Shown here: positions 58,898 to 64,000 of the stretch, one piece after another
How the letters are laid out: each line of letters opens with the position of its first letter
Numbering within the stretch: the first letter of the stretch is position 1
Assembly: GCA_019915135.1 (NCBI GenBank)
Contig: JAHLMK010000005.1
Location: forward strand, 2,604,001-2,668,000
Direction of reading: 5' to 3'
Origin: Strobilurus pachycystidiatus
Taxonomy: Eukaryota; Basidiomycota; Agaricomycetes; Agaricales; Physalacriaceae
Length of the DNA: 64,000 bases
Program-made: the position numbers and the translations under genes
Notes under the pieces: model-generated
The model's database searches: none
What the model was told of the DNA's origin: nothing
The model's input: only the letters and a program-made list of their open reading frames with translations

Positions 58898-60370
58898 TTA
58901 CTGCTGACCCATCGACGCTACACCTTGCATTCCTTCGGCCGACACATTGACATCGTCTTCAGTTAGCGACATGTCGATGTGTACCTGCGCTTGAGCGCTT
59001 TGCGCCGCAACAGGTTCCTCGTACGGCCGCAGTCCGAACAGTATCGGATCCAAGCAAGGTCTGGCAACCGACTTGGCTGTACTCCTGAGAAGGAATCGAG
59101 CATATAGCCCGACATGGGATTCATCGACGCGGTGGTCCACAAAGAATAGTCAAGGGTAGGGTCCTGAGGCAAGCCAACAAGAGTGGTCAGGCGTGTCTGC
59201 GGACACGATGCCGAGTCAGCACGTCCAAACAAGGAAGCATGGGTCACTTACACTGACTGAGCACATACGCTGTATCTGCGAGAGCGTCAGAGTCACGGTC
59301 ATTTCTCCTCAGACGCCTTACTGCAAGCATACCTATCCTCCCTTACGCGCAACACACTGATAAGCCTATAGAGATTCTCGATATCCTGTATCTTGTTCAT
59401 CGAAAAATCCGGGTTTGATTTTATTCGTCTCTGAATGTCGAGTACGAGAATGACCCCCCGCTGAAAATGCGGATTTCTGGGATATTATATTCAGCGCCGC
59501 CTTGACGGAGGGAAAACCGCGTACATTGACGCCGAAGGTCGCTACTGGATAGTCCCGAAACCAAGAAAGCAATATCGACTCGTAGATCTCGCAGCATGAG
59601 TCCAGATCGCCAAAGACGGAAGTGTCTGTGGCGTCAAGTCGAATATGGAATTCCGATGCAAGCATATCTGGATTGCATAATAAGCGAGATAGAGCATCGC
59701 TGAATTACGAAAGAAGGGATTGCCATCGAGGCTCGGATCCCAGCGTACTGTAGGCGAGTCAAGATCAGTCTTTTCCCGGTAGACTAAAAGGTCTAACATA
59801 GAAACGACGTTGTTCTCTGAAGATCCAATGATACCTACGGAGCCCTTGTGTGAGTTTTTCTCAAATCTCACAGGAAATGATTTACCGAGCCTTTCTGAGT
59901 GCATCCTCGAGTTCATGCACGCTATCTTGGAGGTCCGATACCTGTCTTGTACTGTATGTGCAGCTCAAATGACGGTATGTTTCTGAGGAAGAAAGATGGT
60001 GTCCACTAGTTCCTCTTGACGCGCTTCTACAGGGAAATGCGATAAGATAATTTGAATCTCAAAGCCAGACGAAGCGACGCGCCTTTGGGACAATGTCATG
60101 AGTGCATCGCTCGGAACTTTGGATGCAATTCATACATATTCTATCCTTCTGTCTCATGCTATCGCCTGTCATAGCGATATGAGTCGCGACAAGTTGTCAA
60201 AGGCACTCGACCAACATTTCACTGAAGTAGTCGCTTAGTAGGGGAATTTCGATGAAGAGGAACTTTACTGGTCCACCTTTTCGACTTCGACACATATCGC
60301 ACGCGTTGGGTAATCTCCGAGTCTTTTTGGTAGCTGGCTGAGACGAGTTTTCGCTTTCGTAGGATGACAT
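58898..60370 (-). pseudogene. Decayed tandem copy of the Zn2Cys6 factor
   Basis: Five 5' exons are preserved: 60370-60277, 60221-60212, 60158-60079, 60026-60007 and 59941-59886. They encode an intact zinc cluster (CDMCRSRKVKC, MNCIQSSERC) and the coiled-coil start. The following exons for the N-terminal part of the regulatory domain are missing: from the coiled coil the sequence jumps to NNVVSMLDLL and RWDPSLDGNPFF, matching late exons of the intact copy. Further lesions are a frame change in the THAARS segment near 59600, an extra G in a G6 run near 59455, and a net loss of about 4 nt near 59055 in the tail. A short protein with only the DNA-binding part could still be made, but the full regulator cannot. 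Confidence 0.7.
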
Positions 60371-61060
60371 GATATCTATCGAGTGCCAGAGGAAAGTCAT
60401 CATTGTTGCCGTTCTGCCGGAGTCCCATGTCCTGATCCTGATCCTGATCCCAGATCGGAAGCATAATACGCACAAGCAAGAGTACATTGCTTTCAGCCTT
60501 TCACGTCTGCAACCATCACTTTGCTCGACCTCGGATAGCTTCATCGCGCCCTTTCGCCTTTCGCTTCTAGGCAGCGGAGAACCTCGGCTGCCCTCTTTTC
60601 GCCGCCCAATTCATTCCGTCCTTATTTTAGAACTTCGGATTAGATCGGTATGCTGGCATCCCACGCGGCCCATCTCTCCTACGCGTTGATTCCCGAGTCG
60701 TGTCGGCATCCTTTCGTCCCAGCTCATGGAACTTGGCATTGCCGTCCACCGGTATTGCGCTCATCCGCCACAATGGTCCTGAAATCTCATTCATCCTTCT
60801 GCAGATCCAGACCACCAACCGTCTTGGGTTTGGCTCGTAAACCTCTCGTTATTCATTACTCATCTAGTGTGCGAAAGCTACGGCACTGTCGGCTAACAGA
60901 GAGCATCCGCTGAATTATAATAGTGCGCGACACGTGCACGTCATGATCAACTCTGCGCTAGTCTCCAGATCTGGCTTTCAAACGCGGTGCCAGAGGCTTT
61001 CCCTTCCCACACCACCACCTTCTGGCTCTTTGTCTCTCCTGTTGGAAGCTATTGGTCAAG
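60371..61060. other. Divergent intergenic region
   Basis: Promoter side of both the decayed regulator and the DGAT2 gene. A GATCCTGATCCTGATCC short repeat is at about 60433-60450. No gene supported. Confidence 0.45.
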
Positions 61061-62716
61061 ATGTCCTCTGCCCTCAAGTCCTTCATCAACACCTATTCGA
61101 AGTGAGCCGTCATTGTCTCAGGAAATATATGAGCTAACCGCGAGCTCGCTAGACCGGTCCCCTGGCATGTTCCCATGGAACGGAGATATCAGACTGCCGC
61201 TGTTACCCTCTGGACGGGAGGGATGTGGTGGGGGATGACGCTGTATTATTTCTTGTGGTTTGTCGCTTTCTGCTACTGAGGATCGAAGGTCTTGACCGCA
61301 ATACAGCTCCTTCCCGGCACTTTGGCCGTTATGCATCGCGTACCAAATACACATGCGAACCGACAATAGGTTGTACTATGGCGGTCATGCGAGCAAGTGG
61401 TTCAGGAACTCCGCTTGGTTCAAACACTTTTGTGACTACTTTCCGATATCGTGAGTGGAATATGTCAATACGCACTCGTATGCTGACGAATTCGACAGAC
61501 TGGTCAAGGTAGGATCACCGTTCAACTCATCCTCGAAAGTTACCTCGCATTCTGATTGTCAAGTAGGAAGCCGATCTTGACCCCCAAAGGAACTATGTCT
61601 TCGGCTACCACCCGCATGGTATGTCCGTTCCCTCCCCTTCCTGATCCGAGTCGGCCTGAGACTTACGCCCGTACTTTCAGGCATCATCTCGATGTAATTA
61701 TGCCTTTATGTTGTCCCCACTGGACTCATGTTACTCCAGGGGAGCTTTTGGGGCGTTCGGTACAGATCACACCGGCTTTGCTGAACTCTTCCCGGGCATC
61801 ACAGCACACGTCCTCACCCTCGCCGTCCAGTTCACATTCCCTTTCTGGCGCGACTTGGTGATGTACACTGGTTGCGCGGACGTTGGGAAGAAGAGCATTT
61901 CGTGGATCCTCAACAAGGCCCCCGGCCGAAGTGTGGTGATTGTCATTGGGGGTGCGGCGGAGAGCTTGCATGCTCGCCCCAAGCAGGCGGACTTGACCCT
62001 GAAGAATAGGTCAGTAGACTCGAATAGGTCTTCGCTATGAGGGTGCTGATGTGTCGAACTACAGGATGGGATTCGTCAAGGTTGCGATGCAGAATGGGTA
62101 AGCGGCTTGACTAGTATTCAATGAATGTTATCAATGATGTCCACAGAGCTGATCTAGTACCGGTCTTCGGCTTTGGTGAGAACGACGTATGCTTCCCTCG
62201 CACTTTGTCGAGGTGGTTTCACTCACCGCTGTCTGGTAGATCTACGACCAAGCGCCTAACGGTCCCGGAACGAGGGTCCGCGCAATTCAAAAGGCAATGC
62301 AGGCGAAGGTTGGATTCACGATGCCGGCTTTCCACGGACGTGGTGTTTTGAATTGTACGTGTCTTCTCGAAAATTGGTTCTCCTCTCCAACACTCCAACA
62401 GACTCATGGGGTCTCATCCCGCGCCGACATCCAATCCATGTCGTCTGTCAGTCGTCTCCCATGTTGTCTTCGATCGATTCTAATCTCGATTGACGGTCAT
62501 AGTCGGAAGGCCCATACGCGTAGAAAAGGCTCAAGGGAAGGACCTCAACATCGATGAAGTGCGCAGGTATCATCAACTGTATATGGATGAATTGAAGAGG
62601 TCAGTCAAGTTAGGACTGTGTCTCGAAGGTTGTTGACGCAACTTTGTTTCAGGATCTGGGACAAGTATAAGGATCAATGGGCTAAGGACAGGGTGAAAGA
62701 GATGGATTTTATCTGA
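61061..62716 (+). CDS. Diacylglycerol acyltransferase type 2 (DGAT2)
   Basis: Thirteen exons: 61061-61101, 61153-61257, 61307-61450, 61499-61508, 61567-61618, 61681-61693, 61740-62009, 62065-62097, 62147-62186, 62240-62354, 62402-62446, 62503-62599 and 62653-62716; 342 residues, normal for the family. Exon 4 is 10 nt and exon 6 is 13 nt. After a short N-terminus (VPWHVPMERRYQT), hydrophobic segments (MWWGMTLYYFL; FPALWPLCIAYQIH) anchor it in the ER. Family motifs: YVFGYHPHGIISMGAFGAF with the catalytic HPHG at 115-118, ELFPGI, VIVIGGAAESLHARP, NRMGFVKVAMQNGADLVPVF, GFGENDIYDQ and PAFHGRGVLNYSWGLIPRR. It makes triacylglycerol from diacylglycerol and acyl-CoA. The exon 11 to 12 join gives VVFGRPI where VVVGRPI is common, so that border may be off by a few bases. 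Confidence 0.9.
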
Positions 62717-62941
62717 ACAATAATCCCGATATCAGCGCATCAATCCCGCATGTTTACAGACTACTGTACATAGAGCATGTTTGGGATGTAGCTCAAAACG
62801 ATCTGAAACTGTTCGTTGTTTCGACCTCTCCGAACTTGAATATGCCAGGCGCAACACTTTGTAGATCGACATCATCATCACATCCAGCCGGTTGCAGAAA
62901 TCTGAAAAATACTGCATGAGTGTCGCGAAAGTGCACCCTAC

Positions 62942-64000
62942 TCAGGCTGTTCGTACCGTCTGTCCTAGGTATATCGAAATATCCCGTTAGCATGTAGAAT
63001 AAGGCCTTTACGGAAATGCCCACCTGTGATGAAGTCGCAATCTTTGGACGCAAGAAGAGAAACAACGCTGGCCAAGTCTTTCCCGTCGGTCGTCTTTCTG
63101 GGAAGAGGGACACGACTCGCCACCTGGAGAGAGTCAGATTGGCCAAGGCTGATGTTGGTTGACAGGGACATACCAACTTTGACCAAGTCGTGAACATGAC
63201 TGCTACCGATATGTTTGAGGAGGGCCTCGTACAGTTCTTGGGCTTAAGGGAACGTAGACCATTAGATCACACTAGCCAACTTGCTATTTAGACCGTACAG
63301 TGCGCGTCCTCTACGCCTGAAGGGCCTTAAGAGGACAGTGTGAGCCGAGTCGACCAATGATAAGCGTAATAGCTACCTGCTGCATACATGTTCACCGTGA
63401 TGTTATGTGGACCAAGCTCGAGGGCTATTGGATATTCGGAATCGATGAGTGCACGTACCGATCTGAAAAGACAAGGACATACCAGCGGTTTGTGTCAGTC
63501 CACGCATGGCAAACTGACCTCCAATTGTGGGATACATGTTCGGAAGCTCGGCTGATCATATATATCGTTAAGTACACACAAGTCAGTAGCAGATGTGCCC
63601 GTGTGACGTACCTCGGAAGGTCATAATCTGAGTTGCACCGATAATCCTACCCCCGCGACCTTGCTTGATCATCTGCCGCGCGGCGTATTTGTAGTGCAGG
63701 AACATGCCTCTCACAGTTTTCGAGAGGTGTTCATCCCAGAGTTTCATAGACACTGAATGAGCGACACATGTTAGTTTGCGTTTCGGAACCAGGAGAAGTA
63801 GAACAGAACCATCGGTAAGAGAGGCAACTGAATCGTGTGGCTGATAGAGACTGTTGACGACAATCTGAGACGAGCATGTCAAGAACTGAATCAATAACAG
63901 TAACAGTCGCCACGATCATTACCACTTCCAGGCCACCAAAATCCTCGGCGACAGCGTTGATCATGTTTTGAATGTCGGTTTCATGAAACCCATCGTTAAG
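62942..64000 (-). CDS. Short-chain dehydrogenase/reductase, 5' part outside the window
   Basis: The right edge cuts the N-terminus with its Rossmann glycine motif. Visible pieces in order: DIQNMINAVAEDFGGLEV (first exon ends 63924), then VNSLYQPHDSVASLTD, MKLWDEHLSKTVRGMFLHYK with AARQMIKQGRGGRII, a short exon with NMYPTIGGQFAMRGLTQTA in the position of the catalytic YxxxK segment (here Y-P-T-I-G-G-Q), then ALELGPHNITVNMYAAG, LYEALLKHIGSS, and KDLASVVSLLASKDCDFITGQTV. The stop at 62942 directly follows ITGQTVRTA, so the usual NGG tail is absent. The Tyr-x3-Lys pair cannot be confirmed. Substrate unknown. Confidence 0.72.

Overview
The window looks like a chromosomal segment of a filamentous basidiomycete fungus, most likely an Agaricomycete. 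Genes are dense and cut by many introns of about 48-66 nt with GTRNGY donors. The families fit too: a DUF6535 membrane protein, long leucine-rich F-box-like proteins, a GH79 glycosidase, Zn2Cys6 regulators and fungal LTR elements of the TGTTACGACC type. No rRNA, tRNA or CRISPR array is visible. All spliced models below were built by eye from splice sites, frame continuity and family motifs.

Positions 1-18 kb are repeat rich. A partial three-exon gene of unknown function (1-1368) lies next to a decayed minus-strand Ty3/Gypsy retrotransposon (gag, protease, RT/RNase H, integrase; about 1.7-8.6 kb) and its long leader/promoter region (to about 11 kb). From 11.5 to 14.2 kb there are at least three related LTRs in both orientations, then a 5'-truncated LINE with a nonsense codon (14.4-15.5 kb). 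A DUF6535 gene (15.5-18.5 kb) ends the block.

Positions 19.8-25.3 kb hold a nine-exon SAC3/GANP mRNA-export scaffold gene. The 25.3-32.6 kb stretch is gene poor. It contains a putative MITE and a large inverted duplication carrying two divergently transcribed, nearly identical three-exon genes for 65-residue secreted cysteine-containing proteins. Two F-box-like genes follow (32.6-34.4 and 43.0-44.9 kb). Between them lie an unresolved multi-exon gene, a 1.3 kb inverted-repeat element rich in GTGTAA motifs, and a ten-exon intradiol dioxygenase gene whose last codons fall inside the terminal repeat of that element.

Positions 46.5-64 kb are a normal gene-dense region. In order it holds a GH79 glycosidase, an unknown gene, type II dehydroquinase, a shikimate/quinate dehydrogenase-like gene, a C2H2 factor, a Zn2Cys6 factor and its tandem decayed copy, DGAT2, and a short-chain dehydrogenase running off the right edge. 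Dehydroquinase and the dehydrogenase are neighbours on the same strand 304 bp apart, which suggests a small quinate/shikimate-use pair. The dioxygenase 11 kb away could act further down aromatic catabolism, but that link is inference. Three genes here need 10-nt internal exons, which automatic annotation often misses.
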